From the NCBI GenBank assembly GCA_943737045.1, contig CALSFV010000211.1, positions 1,334,501 through 1,398,500 of the forward strand: DNA of 64,000 bases, given 5' to 3'. The first letter of the stretch is position 1. Each line of letters opens with the position of its first letter. The translations under genes and the position numbers were made by a program. The notes beneath the pieces were generated by a model. The model saw only the letters and a program-made list of their open reading frames with translations, searched no databases and was not told the origin of the DNA. Origin of the DNA: Parapristionchus giblindavisi (Eukaryota; Nematoda; Chromadorea; Rhabditida; Diplogasteridae). Below, piece by piece: positions 10,901 through 22,076 of this stretch.

Positions 10901-11426
10901 AATAACTAAACTCTCTCATTCCATCACTTTTATATTCAGCTCTCCCTTCTTCTATACTATTAAGATGTATCTCTCTATTCTCCACTACAACTCATTAGTT
11001 CTCGAAGAGATGATTGGAGAGAGAAAGGAAGTTGGCAGTACTGCCGTTCAGAGAGCAGGCAGAGTGGTACTCTCCATAAAGAGAAAGATGACTAGTGGAG
11101 AACACTCATGGAGACAGGAAGTAAATAATATAGATATTTCGTCACGTAATCAATAAGCTATTTAGATTATGGATGAATGTGACGTCGTTAGAAGAGAGAT
11201 CGAGGAAGGAAGATTAATGAAGAGAATAGGAATGCCCTCTGACGAGATCTTTGATCAATTCGTCATGGGAGGAACGGATCATGATGAGCAAGGAATTGAA
11301 GAAGTGGAATTGGATGGAGAAGAGGAAGAGGGAGACGAGGAGGAGGAGGAGGAAGGAGAAGAGGAGGAAGAGGAAGAAGAGGAAGAAGAGGAGGAAGAGG
11401 CAGAAGAACAGGAACGAGACGGATAG
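7964..11426 (+). CDS. Kolobok-like transposase gene (THAP-like + DDE), interrupted by a MITE
   Basis: Proposed exons: 7,964-8,194; 8,254-8,370; 8,472-about 8,659; 8,865-9,163 continued at 9,637-9,674; 9,725-9,877; 9,930-10,071; 10,117-10,195; 10,239-10,365; 10,414-10,581; 10,627-10,698; 10,743-10,894; 10,940-11,120; 11,166-11,426. The N-terminus has a C2CH THAP-like finger (CIVCN near residue 7, then RWCSDHF). Exon 4 has paired CxxC motifs (CQGCG, CLGCG). Later come SIDGQYCSPGFN, VADQNAMV, WDWWHVIKPIKKEW and SINESFHSLSLLYAPKRLSW. This order, with candidate catalytic Asp, Asp and Glu in DGQY, ADQN and NESFHS, is that of Kolobok-type transposases, which recognise terminal repeats and integrate at TTAA. 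The protein ends in a Glu/Asp-rich tail of about 50 residues. The exon 8 donor appears to be GC (CAG/GCATGA). Exon 4 is split by the MITE at 9,166-9,634. I could not find terminal repeats. Confidence 0.75.
9166..9634. mobile_element. 469-bp foldback MITE (TA target duplication) inside the transposase exon
   Basis: The terminal inverted repeats begin CAGTCAAAATGCAATAAAG and the arms are about 150 bases. TA lies on each side (9,164-9,165 and 9,635-9,636). CAGT ends plus TA duplication are typical of Tc1/mariner derivatives. Removing the element and one TA restores the host frame ...NQR-IATAAFITG, a good indication that it landed in a coding exon. Its ORFs are shadows of the inverted arms. Confidence 0.85.
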
Positions 11427-12421
11427 AGGAGAAGAGGATGAAGAAGGAGAGTAGACAGAATAGGAGAGGAAAGTGAACGAGTAGATAATAAGAGTAATAT
11501 ATAAACATAATGTGTCGATAAATATGTTAAAGTTGTGAAAAGTTCTAACAATATAAGCAAAACAAATAGTTTTTTTTAGATTAGATCAGACTTTATAGGC
11601 GCAAATAAGCTAATGAACAGTACAAGGAATTAAGTAAATCAACAAATCAAAGAGTTAAAAGGCTAAAAAATAGAGAAAATCGAAAACAAACGACAACTTC
11701 AGCCACGCACAGCCCATTTGGGCGGGAAAACGCGAGCGAGCGAGGCCAGCCCAAAATTCGTGTTTTTATCGGATAACCGGCACTTGGGTGGCACTCCCGG
11801 AACGATTTAATATTATTACAATTTTCGAACCTATTTTAAAATTCTACGTTGAATTTTAAAAATTATTTTTTTCGATAGATTGATGGAACAAAACGATATA
11901 AACTCTCAATCATCACATCGTGTTGATCTGCACACTTCCTTTAAACAAGCGACGTTTGTGAGCCATAGGGATACCCCTGTTGACAAGAAAAGCGCGGTGT
12001 TTATGGAGTCTTTATGTTTATATGAAGTACTCAATCAATAACGATCTGTTTTCAATTTATTTGGTGCGACGTGTTTCTGTTGTTTACCCCACATACTGCA
12101 TACTGTAGGTGACATATCACAGTGCCGATCAAAAATCGATATTAATGTATTCCTTTGGCTCATTTGTGTTGTGACATACGATGTTCACTTTTTTCGTCCT
12201 TGTAGATTGCTTTATTTAGAACAATAAATTTGTACGGTTTCACAAATGTTACAAAGGTTTTGCAAGTTTTACCGTTTTACACAGTGAAAATAGGTCTAGA
12301 AATGGATTTTAAATGTTCAATATAGCAATGAAAAAGTTTGACAGCATGAATTTCTGAAGAAAAAACGCTAGAAGGGCCTCTGTCCCTTTCCTTTTCTTCT
12401 GCCTGCTCTACTGTCCTTTGG
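11427..12421. other. Intergenic, no supported gene
   Basis: AT-rich DNA follows the transposase stop codon. A short GC-rich patch at 11,700-11,760 (GCCCATTTGGGCGGG, GCGAGCGAGCGAGG) and a TTTTTTCG-rich patch near 11,870 are the only visible irregularities. No terminal repeat of the transposon could be recognised here. Confidence 0.4.
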
Positions 12422-12632
12422 TTATGCCTTGGTTGGAGCAGGTGTGGGCGCTTTGGTGGTCGGACGTTTACGCCCCCTCGGCCATGGTTTGGTCTAAAAC
12501 GATGATTGATCTACCAATCGATAATATGCCATCTACCGTAGCTCTGCCGGCGACCCTTGCTACAGTAGGCGTTGTGCGTATTGTAGTTCGCTTGGAGGTA
12601 GACTTTCGTGTCGGGAGTGGAACTAGTGAGGC
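12422..12632 (-). CDS. Last two exons of a basic, Thr/Pro-rich protein
   Basis: On the minus strand an exon of 96 bases (12,537-12,632, acceptor GATATCAG, donor GTAGAT) joins in phase 0 to a terminal exon (12,422-12,493, acceptor GTTTTAG, stop TAA at 12,422-12,424). The 55-residue product is basic and Thr/Pro-rich (KSTSKRTTIRTTPT, then RGRKRPTTKAPTPAPTKA at the end). It resembles a disordered tail and no family is recognised. The 5' part must lie to the right, and the intron entering from that side contains the palindrome border at 12,672. A candidate upstream exon is at 13,070-13,110. Confidence 0.45.
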
Positions 12633-13069
12633 CTGATATCGATTGATTTATTGATTAATTAAAAGTGTCGGCAGTAGTATAGGTCCACTTGACCGCCATA
12701 AAAAATGGCTGTCTATAGGATGTTTTTTTGAGATGTTTTTTAAGTTGTTTTTTTGTATGTTTTTTAAGTTGTTTTTTTTTGTTTTTTGAGATGTTTTTTA
12801 AGTTGTTTTTTTTTGTTTACATTATCGATTTTTTGTAGATCAATCAAAATGATAATAATGATTGACAACTCTTATCAGCCAATCAATAAAATCACTCTAA
12901 TCAATTACTACAATAATCAACAGTAATAAACAGTAATCAATAATACAGTAATCAATTTGAAAAAATCATCACATTATCGATTTTTTGTAGATGAATGATT
13001 CATATTATCGATTATTTGAAGATCAATGATAAAAAACAATTGAAATCACAGTAATCAACAAAGACTTAC

Positions 13070-13110
13070 CAGACAGACGCAGCCGCACGGTCGACTAATG
13101 AAGCTATAGA
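13070..13110 (-). CDS. Candidate 5' exon (left-arm copy)
   Basis: On the minus strand CTCAG is followed by a short open stretch (SFISRPCGCVCL) and a perfect donor GTAAGT. The mirror copy is at about 36,294-36,333 on the plus strand. In the left arm it would splice outward to the exon at 12,537-12,632. In the right arm the same exon points into unrelated DNA beyond 36,753. The evidence is only a strong donor and an open frame. Confidence 0.25.
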
Positions 13111-13189
13111 CTGAGCTGCCTAGGGGCGGGGCCTCCTCCCACACATCGAAACTCCGCCCCTTCGCTCCTTCGCTGCGCTCGTTACCACT

Positions 13190-13700
13190 CTGCTTCTCTA
13201 TACCCTCTCTCTTTTACATTATCTCTATGCCTAATAGAAAAGAGAGAGAGGCCTTTGCTCCTGGCAAGAGATATGGATACCAAGAGAGAGGTAGTTGTGA
13301 GGTAGATTGAAATTGGAAAGAAAAGAGGAAGGTAGATGGAAAGAGGATATCCTTTGCAGCCATACGTCTGCTTGATTATGAAGGATGGGCACTATGACCT
13401 CACACCTGACACCTCCCATATATAGATAGCTAGAGAGATAGCTATATAGTCGTGAGAGAGAGAGAGAGAGTGAGAGATAGGATATCAAGAGAGTGAATGA
13501 GAGAGAGAGAGAGATATGGATACCAAGAGAGATAGGTAGTTGAGAGGTAGATTGAAATCGGATAGAAAGAGGAAGGTAGATGGTAAGAGGATATCCTTTG
13601 CAGCCATACGTCTGCTTGATTATGAAGGGATGGGCACTATGACCTCAAACCTGACACCTCCCATATATAGATAGCTAGAGAGAGAGAGAGAGATATATAG
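13190..13700. repeat. Tandem pair of an about 250-bp GAGA-rich repeat
   Basis: The segment around AAGAGAGATAGGTAGTTG, AGGATATCCTTTGCAGCC and ATACGTCTGCTTGATTATGAAGG occurs twice, the copies separated by (GA)n tracts. Divergent members are at 17,880-18,180. The mirror array is at 35,700-36,190. Confidence 0.7.
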
Positions 13701-13819
13701 CCGTGACCTTAGCTCCTTCGCTCCGCCATCGGAACTTCGAGGTAAGAGACAGATATACCGTAATATCCCTTACTGAAACCCTGCGTAAATCAATCCCTTT
13801 GCATCTCACAACTTTATAT

Positions 13820-14459
13820 GAGAGGAATCGCGAGAAAATCGACCGTTTCGGAGGGTCCGCGGACATAGAAAATTCGACCCCCTGAAAAATTCAGAATAAG
13901 TACTTTGAACGATGCTCTATCAAACTGCGTTTTCCGAATTCGTTTTCCGAAGTTTTCCGAACAGAACCTCGGCTTATTCCTTTATCAAGAAACAGCAAAG
14001 GAGCTAAAATGACTCAAAAACATCCGAAAAAACATTACGAGCTCAAAATACCCATATATGACAGTTATATGAAACACAAAATCACCAAGTTCCGAAAAAT
14101 TTGAAAAAAACCGTATTTTGCTTTTCCACGTGGAAAAAACGTTTCAGTAATGTTAATTAATCTTTATAATATTTCTTATAATGTTTTTGAACATTTATAT
14201 TTTTGGAAGTGAAGGCCTACCTGCTCTTAGAGCCGAGATATCCGCCATCGAAATTACACGCGCGCGCCCCAACTCCGCGCGACTGCTCATCATCCGCTCT
14301 CTCACTCCCACACGCTCTTTCGTGAACAGACAGGGAGAGAAAAAAAGGAGAAGGGAGACTAACATCTGACAACTACACGAAATGGAGATGTTAGAAAACT
14401 CTGAGCGAACAGAGTTGCATTTGAACAACAAAGAACGAGTGTGAGCCCCCCAAACCTTC

Positions 14460-14501
<42 letters not shown>

Positions 14502-16234
14502 AAGGAATGATGAAGTACAATGTCAAAACTAATGTTAGATAAGATACATTTATTAGAGAAATCAGTCATAATTGAAAACAATTAACATTGAAATAACATA
14601 TTACAAAGAGAAATGGATGACAAACGGATGTTTTAAGGATGTTTTTAGTTTAGTGATCGAATGAGACAGAGACAAATTATGTGTGTGATGGATTAACAAT
14701 AATTTATAGTAGATTCCTAGCAGTGCTAGGGGGATCCATAAATTGTTTTACTTGCGAGCGTTTTATACTAATGTGCGGGAAGAGCATTTCGCTTGCGCGC
14801 CCATCCGCCTCTATTACCCTTTGAGAAGAGATGTTTTTTTCATCGTACCAATCCTGATTGATCGTTGACCTGCCTTACTTCCATTCTTCAACATGGTTGT
14901 GGTTCCACTCATTGTGACACTACTTCTCCTGGGTGTCATTCCTGCTAGGAGAAGGATCCACGAACTTCTGTTCCAAGGGGCGGTGGGAGAGAGTGAGCTG
15001 ACCGACCGTTCGCGATGAAGAAAATGAACGTGAATGAAGAGATGAAGAGAGAAGAGATGTGTTGCCATAAAATGAACGTTTTCCAGCTCAGAATGACTCA
15101 AAACAACTTGTTTCATCATTCTTAGCACGAAAAATACCGTGGAACACGTTTTTTGTGTCTGTAAAAATCAGCAAAAAATTTGGATCGAACCGGGGTTCGA
15201 ACCCGCTCGGTGTTTTTAGAGTGGTACCTCTTTACCTCGACGTCTCGAATGATTTTGCTTATTTTATTTATTTATTTATCGTAGTTCACTCAGAGTTTTC
15301 TAACATCTCCATTTCGTGTAGTTGTCAGATGTTAGTCTCCCTTCTTCTTTTTTTCTCTCCCTGTCTGTTCACGAAAGAGCGTGTGGGAGTGAGAGAGCGG
15401 ATGATGAGCAGTCGCGCGGTGTTGGGGCGCGCGCGTGTAATTTCGATGGCGGATATCTCGGCTCTAAGAGCAGGTAAGCCTTCACTTCCAAAAACATAAA
15501 TGTTCAAAAACATTATAAGAAATATTATAAAGATTAATTATCATTACTGAAACGTTTTTTCCACGTGGAAAAGCAAAATACGGTTTTTTTTCAAATTTTT
15601 CGGAACTTGGTGTTTTTGTGTTTCATATAACTGTCATATATGGGTATTTTGAGCTCGTAATGTTTTTTCGGATGTTTTTGAGTCATTTTAGCTTCTTTGC
15701 TGTTTCTTGATAAAGGAATAAGCCGAGGTCGCGTCACTAAATAAAGGAATAAGCCGAGGTCGCGTCACTAAAATCAACGCTTTTTTTTTTTCTAATTCGG
15801 AAATCCTCTGAAACTTGGATCATTTTTAGACACATATGGGTGCAACAAAACGCGCATAGAAGAAAAGTGCACTTTTTCCGATTAGGAAAGTTACGTCACT
15901 TTTTCATAAAACCGACCGCCCAGCACCGGCGCATGGTCGAAAAATGACGTCATCAACTGGTAAATGTTGCGCAAGATCTCCTCTTTCGATGCTTTTTTTG
16001 AAAAAGTGTCTATCATTATTTTGAACGGAGTTATGATCATTTTTCTGACGCACACTCGAGCCAAAAAAACCGTACCTGCCAACTTTGACCTACCGCTATT
16101 CGAAAATGAGAGCAGATATGCAAATTCGGAAAACGCAGTTCGATAGAGCATCGTTCAAAGTACTTATTCTGAATTTTTCAGGGGGTCGAATTTTCTATGT
16201 CCGGGGGGTGGTCGAACATCTGGCGATTCCTCTC
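13820..16234. mobile_element. 2.4-kb foldback element, present in the left arm only
   Basis: The ends are GAGAGGAATCGC and GCGATTCCTCTC. The right palindrome arm has the uninterrupted site ACTTTATATATATGTG, so this is a true insertion; the target duplication is ATAT or TA (ambiguous in the AT run). The inverted arms (about 13,820-14,412 and 15,285-16,234) share GAATTTTTCAGGGGGTCG and GAGATATCCGCCATCGAAAT segments. The right arm has about 350 extra bases (15,720-16,130). The loop (14,413-15,284) has a (CT)n tract and a box B-like GGGTTCGAACCC at about 15,190. No transposase is visible. Confidence 0.8.
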
Positions 16235-16430
16235 ATATATATGTGTAATAAAGACATTTCGTTTTAATGTCACATATAAAAGGTAAGGTACAACCCGTTA
16301 TTCAAACGCCACACAAAGTCACATATACTACGGTGGAATAAAGAATAAGATAAGATAAGATTGACAAGTTCATTGTTACAGATAATACAATTTAAACAAC
16401 AACGGAATCTTCATAGACATCATTCTTGAA

Positions 16431-16702
16431 TCAAGTAGATACAAGACGTCGTCTACGTTTACGTGCGCAGGTCACTGCGATCAGAGTGAGAGCAACGATG
16501 AGAATGATGTAGTTACCAACTAAACAACTTTTTTTTTTTACAATATACATAACAAAAACATAATAAATATATACCTTAACCAGATGTTGTAATGATGGTG
16601 GCGGTATCACGACTTTCCCACTCCAATTTCAGAAATACGAATATATTAGCGGTAGGTGAGCGAGGTGAATTCAAAGTGAGAAAATCGATACAACTACATA
16701 AA
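16431..16702 (-). CDS. C-terminal exons of a single-pass membrane protein (left copy)
   Basis: Two exons join in frame on the minus strand: 16,581-16,702 (acceptor ATCATCAG) and 16,431-16,519 (acceptor TTGTTTAG, stop TGA). The product has about 40 residues of likely outer juxtamembrane sequence (PRSPTANIFVFLKLEWESRD), a hydrophobic helix NYIILIVALTLIAVTC, then a basic stop-transfer tail ARKRRRR and LVST. This is the shape of the end of a type I membrane protein. Upstream exons are not identified. It is divergent from the Argonaute-like gene (start 18,644), so the 1.9 kb between may hold promoters for both. The mirror copy is at 35,122-35,393. Confidence 0.45.
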
Positions 16703-18643
16703 CTGATGATGATGAATAATAATGATTATTAATTCAACTCATGTGATTATTTGTATATGTATATAAATAATATTACTATAGCCTTCGTCAACAATATCGC
16801 ATATTTATTTTAATCCCTTCCAACAATACTATACATATAGTTTATAGAGCAATCACTCCAGTTACCAGTCATAACGAATTGTAAACATTATAGTATATAT
16901 AATATTTATAAACTGAAGCTAAAGGGTGAATGATGGAGAGAGAGGTGTCAAGAGGTACGGAGAGGTACCAGGATAAACGAAGAACCGGATCTCAATATTC
17001 CAAACTCTCTTACTATATTTGGAGTTATTGTATGTAGACTTATACGTAACTGAGAGAATAATCATTCAAGATTGGTTATCTTATAATATTTAACTATGTT
17101 TCAAAATCGACACTATTTGTTATACATTTTTCTTTCTTATCATATTTACTAACCGATAGGCATTTTTTAAAATCGCAAAAATAATGAGTAGAAATTGGAG
17201 AATAATGCATTCAAATTTTGGATCATCGGAAGAAATGAAAGACTTATGGTGAGGACGCCTCCTATCCCGCTATATGGATTAATGTAATTTCTAATATAAT
17301 ATGGGAGATTTTTCAAATGTTCTAAATGAGACATATGAATTGCATAACTAATGATAAAAGAGGTTAACGCCTTTCTCGCAGATATATACACTCAAACCAG
17401 ACAACTTGCGAGGTCGTAATTACATGGGTAAGGCAAGAGTCATTTCGTAATATGCGGAAGTAATTTAGACACTACACTTCTAATTATAAAAAAAAAAATT
17501 ATGAATCACCCTTATCCCTATATCTACTACTCACTAGTTATACCGCCCATCCTCATACTCTAATTCAATCACAACAACAACAACAACAAATATAAATATA
17601 GGTTTACAAATGATTAAGTACATGTTGACAAGGTACCATAATCAATCACAACAAAACAAGAGATATACATATAGGTTTATGAAAAAATAGAGACAAGTTA
17701 ATCGAGACAAGGTAATCATCGCATTAAGACAACACATAAAAAATCCTCCTTTCTTATCTCAATAAAAACCACACTCATGAAATATATCATCTTCATTAGC
17801 AACACATATAACACAAATGCATATATTTTAAAGTCAACAACACATAGATAGGTAGAGAAAAGATAGGTAGGTGATAGGTATAATGAAATAAGATAGCAAG
17901 AGAGTGAGAGAGAGAGAGAGGGAGAGAGAGGGAGAGAGAGGGAGAGAAGGGAGAGGGAGAGGGAGAGATAGGATATCCGTTGTCTGCTAGATTATGAAGG
18001 GATGGGTACTATACCTCACACCTGACATAGATGGGTAGAGAGAGAGATAGGTAGGTGTGAGGGAGATTGAGATAGGATAGGTAGAGAGGGGGAGAGAGGA
18101 TATCCGGTCCACGTCTGCTCGATTGCGAGGGATGGGTACTATGACTGCTACCTAACATAGATAGGTAGAGAGAGAGAGGGAGAGGGGCGAAGAATAAGTA
18201 GAAGGATTAGGATAAGCTCGATACCTATGCCTGCTTGTCTCAGCTATTACATATGGTTCGCCATTTAAAAAATGGGCGTATACCATAGATCCAGAACATA
18301 TATAAACCCACAGATCCAGCCTCTTGCACCGGCTGCATTTTCTTAACCATTATCTCATTTTTTATTTTTTATATACACTCATAGATGGTCAATACTGATC
18401 TCTTTTTTCTTCAATACTTGTTTCAGTCTTCCTTTTTTTTGCCACCTTTCATGATGTAGAAATTCATTTTGTATAAACTGGCTCGGTTTCGATATAACCT
18501 AATCGATTTGTATAACTCCTCTTGCTATTGTAGCTGTACACTAGTTGATTAATACATTACTTTGTGTGTAACATTAATAATAAATCTGTAGTTCCCTTCA
18601 TTGCTTCTCCGATACCATCTGTTAGCGCTTTCGCCTCTTCAAT
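16703..18643. other. Shared upstream region of two divergent genes; AT-rich with GAGA satellite
   Basis: AT-rich DNA with short (CAA)n (17,572-17,588) and a GAGA/GATAGG minisatellite (17,880-18,190) that is a divergent relative of the 13.2-13.7 kb repeat. No open reading frame has a recognisable family. The LINE in the right arm is inserted at the mirror of about 17,088. Confidence 0.4.
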
Positions 18644-21600
18644 ATGTACGGTAATCGATCAACTGAAGTCGACCAAAAAACTATTATGGAGGATTCGAGC
18701 AACTGCAAGGACAAAAAAATCAACCATATCAAGCTACCAGGTAAATATCACGCAGTAATAGGCGTAAATGTAAAGGCAAAAAACGTAATATCTACGGTTT
18801 CGAAATCCATCCCATTATTGCTATTTAACTCACAATATATATTGCAGAGAAGGTCTCGCCAGTCGTCAAATATCAAAACATGATATCATTCGTTGAAGAG
18901 ATCTGTGATATACGAGACATTGCCAAGAATAAAAACAAACTGGAGAAACATGTAATGAGTAAGTTAACGATTTATTGATTATTGTCTCTTAGATAGTTTT
19001 GTCAGCGTTATCCCATATAATTAAACTATTGAAAATTCCAGATCTAGATGTCCGAACCACGCATCTCTATAAGAGAACCTTCTTCGTCAAAGGAATCTCA
19101 ACGGTATCTGCCAACGAGTAAGCAGATAATTAATTACAACATTATCACTAATTTAGTATTTTTTTAGTATGTTAATCGAAGGCGGTAAGCGGACCCTCAA
19201 TGAATACTTTCTTGAGGATTGCAAGGTGTGTTTTATAATATCTCATTTCATTTTTATTCATTAAAAAAAAACATTTATCAAGAATACGCTCTGATATGTA
19301 TTTGGGGAAAGTTCTAAATACTTCCAACAGTCTAAGAACATGAATGTTGATCTTCATCATGCTATAATTAAATAAAATAACATAACCTTTTTTTTTTCTA
19401 TCAATCATGATACTTCTGGTAGCACCACAACATAGAAAAGGTTATTACGCGAAATAGATAATGAATTAATTAGAAATGACTAGAATCCATCTGCAATATG
19501 ACCCAGGCCATAAATCAAAGAAGTGCCCTAAAAAAATGATAACAATAGTAATACGAGATGCTGTGTACAGGTTCGCCTCCGCTATCCCGATTTACCGATG
19601 ATCGTAGAGAGAACAGAATCTTGTGTGTATCTACATCCAATGGAAACACTGGAGATTGTCGAGAGGCCTATATATGACAATACCAGGTACGATCCCAATA
19701 TGGTTTTAAAGTTAATTCCGATTACATTAGTTAATTAATTTAGACTAGATTTTTTTTTTGTTGTAAATAGTTATTAATATTTTTTCTTATCAACATATTA
19801 ATACACGAGACGAGAAAGTTTAAAAAAAAATAGCGAGTGAAGATGTTAATTTATTAATATTATTATCGCGTGTTGATAGATTATTAATAGTAATAACAAC
19901 TTATTTCTGTTCTAAATATCCGTTATTATAGACGTAAAAAATGGTGCAATAAGACCATGATGTGTTTTGGTCTGTACGTCTATCGCGGTCGTACCAAAAC
20001 GTCGGATGAAAGTCCCACCAAAGCTACTCAGGCTGAGCCTACCATAGTTGGAGTGAGTTATTGATTGATCTATTTCTCCCCCTATTTCTGATTCAATCTA
20101 TACCTTTGAGATGTCGTACTCTACGAAGAAGATCACTAAGCAGGAGGAAGGCACATGGTTTATACAGCAACCCGGAGAGAAGCGTATAATCGATATGGTT
20201 GATCATATTGTTCGGGCAATCACGGTATAGTAATCGTTTATTTATTTTTTTTGATCAGTCATTAATTAATTACTTTAGCGGTTCCGTGAAGAAAACGGAG
20301 TTCTTCCTGAAGTTATTGTCGTATATCGTAATGGTAGGAGCGAGAAGGAGTTCCGTTTCGTAAGTCACACAAATATTTTATTGATTATTCTATATCTATT
20401 GATTAATAATCCATATATATTTATTAATATTTGATCATTTTAGCTGTCTTCGGAGGAAGAACAGTTTGCTGAGGCATTCAGCAAACTGTCTTTTCTCAAT
20501 GGCGGCAGGGAATATCATCCATGTCTGACAATTCTCTGTGTCATACCTGAGCACGAATATGAGATCGTTCCTTGGGTATGATAAAATAAATGAATATATA
20601 TTAATAATCAATCAATCAACACCTTTTGATAATCAATCTAAATTATAATCTGAAGGCCCCCCTCGAAGACAAGGACGTCCTACCGTGCATGCGTCTCTTT
20701 CCTGGAACTGGTAAACAGACGCTCAAGGAGTTCTTTTTCGTAGCGGGGAGGGGGGTCATGGTGAGTAGTGGAAAGACCAATGTAGTAATTGCAGTAAGAC
20801 AGCATTAATTGCTATGTATTTGTAGTATCATGATCCTCCAACTCGATACAATGTAGTATACGATGCTCAAGGAACGATAGGACAACTTCTTAAATTTCAA
20901 GAGATAAAGGTATTTTATATAGTATACCCCTTTTTTTTTTCGAGAGTTTCTCCATCGTTTATTACCTGCGAAAGAGCGCAACTTTATGAAGAAGAAGAAG
21001 AAACACCTAACCTAGGCTTATTTTTCAATCCTATATTTTGTCGATATTTTTTTTTATATTAATTAAAATATGTTAACTTTCAGGAGTTTACTAGTACTCT
21101 GGCCCGTGATTTTGGCATCATCAGTGCTCCAATCAACCTGCCTGCACCTATGAAAGCGGCCATGGAGCACGCAGAAAGAGGTCGATTGGAGCTGGAACTA
21201 AGTGCAGATAATAGAGTAAGTAGAGGGCAAAGAGGGAGGGAGGTAGAGAAATATTGCGCATTTCCCGTAATGATGTAAGAGTTATCAAAGTCTTAGCATA
21301 TACTTCACTGTTGAAATGAAGGGGAAAAAAAGATTTAAAAAAAAAAGTATCATTAATGATTTCTTTGTGTAAATTATTTACATTATACCTTTATATTTTT
21401 TTTTACCATTAAAGGTGGACAATTTCATCATTGGGTTCGATAATGAGGACGTAGATGTGATCCATGATGATGGTGTAGAAGAAGAAGAAGAAGAAGAAGA
21501 AGAAGAAGAAGAAGAAGAAGAAGAAGAAGAAGAAGAAGAAGAAGAAGAAGAAGAAGAAGAAGAAGAAGAAGAAGAAGAAGAAGAAGAAGAAGAAGAAGAA

Positions 21601-22076
21601 GAAGAAGAAGAAGAAGAAGAAGAAGAAGAAGAAGAAGAAGAAGAAGAAGAAGAAGAAGAAGAAGAAAACGAAGAACAAGAAGAAGAAGAAGAAGAAAACG
21701 AAGAAGAAGAAGAAGAAGTAGTAGAAGAAGAAGAAGACGATTCTTCGTGGACGATGGGCTGCGAGGTCAGTAAAACATTTCTTCTGAGGGTCAAAAGATT
21801 TGGAGAATTTACAGCAACAAAATATAATTAGTTGTGAATCATTCCTTTTTTTTTTTCATCTTTGATCACCGATAGATTAACTTATTTTCCGCTTCATGTA
21901 TGGATGTTTTGTCTAGCAATTCGATTTATCCTTCAAATATGACCAATATTTCCGAGTTTTCAAAACTTAAGTGGTAATCAGTTTACATCACTGACTTGAA
22001 GTAAGAAAAATCAAAATCTAAAAAATATTTTATTTAGGAAGAAGTCGAAGAGGATTGGGATCTATGCATCGATTAG
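18644..22076 (+). CDS. Argonaute-like protein, PAZ plus partial PIWI, slicer-dead (left copy)
   Basis: Exons: 18,644-18,740; 18,848-18,958; 19,042-19,117; 19,168-19,225; 19,571-19,686; 19,932-20,052; 20,111-20,224; 20,279-20,359; 20,444-20,575; 20,656-20,760; 20,826-20,909; 21,084-21,215; 21,415-21,765; 22,038-22,076. They sum to 1,617 bases, 538 codons plus TAG, all phases consistent. An in-frame stop precedes the ATG. Residues about 45-150 are a PAZ domain (ISFVEEICDIRDI, DVRTTHLYKRTFFVKG, GGKRTLNEYF, VRLRYPDLPMIV). There is no N domain and no MID: PAZ is followed directly by the C-terminal part of PIWI (TMMCFGLYVYRG, PEVIVVYRNGRSEKEF, HPCLTILCVIPEHEYEIV, LKEFFFVAGRG, PPTRYNVVYD, SAPINLPAPMKAAM). 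The catalytic positions read Tyr (GLYV), Asn (YRNG) and Arg (PTRY) instead of Asp, Asp and His. A Glu tract of about 65 residues follows, then EDWDLCID. This is closest to slicer-dead WAGO-type Argonautes. Confidence 0.8.
21478..21738 (+). repeat. (GAA)n coding microsatellite in the Argonaute-like gene
   Basis: A run of GAA codons with few interruptions (AACGAAGAACAA, GTAGTA) lies in exon 13. The right-arm copy is two codons longer, so the tract has slipped since, or differs between, the two copies. The polyserine and polyphenylalanine readings on the other frames are shadows. Confidence 0.9.

Noticed and set aside
11279..11560. Minus-strand Ser- and Leu/Pro-rich proteins opposite the Glu-rich end of the transposase
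   Set aside because: Complement of GAG/GAA codons of the plus-strand acidic tail.
15155..15240. tRNA gene from GGGTTCGAACCC
   Set aside because: Only a box B-like palindrome; no convincing box A or cloverleaf.
14195..15513. Proteins containing ISALRAGRPSLPK on both strands
   Set aside because: Mirror readings of the foldback arms at 13.8-16.2 kb, no family signature.
21378..21831. Polyserine and polyphenylalanine proteins opposite or shifted from the GAA tract, and their mirror at 27,249-27,747
   Set aside because: Other-frame shadows of the GAA codons that are in frame with the Argonaute exons.
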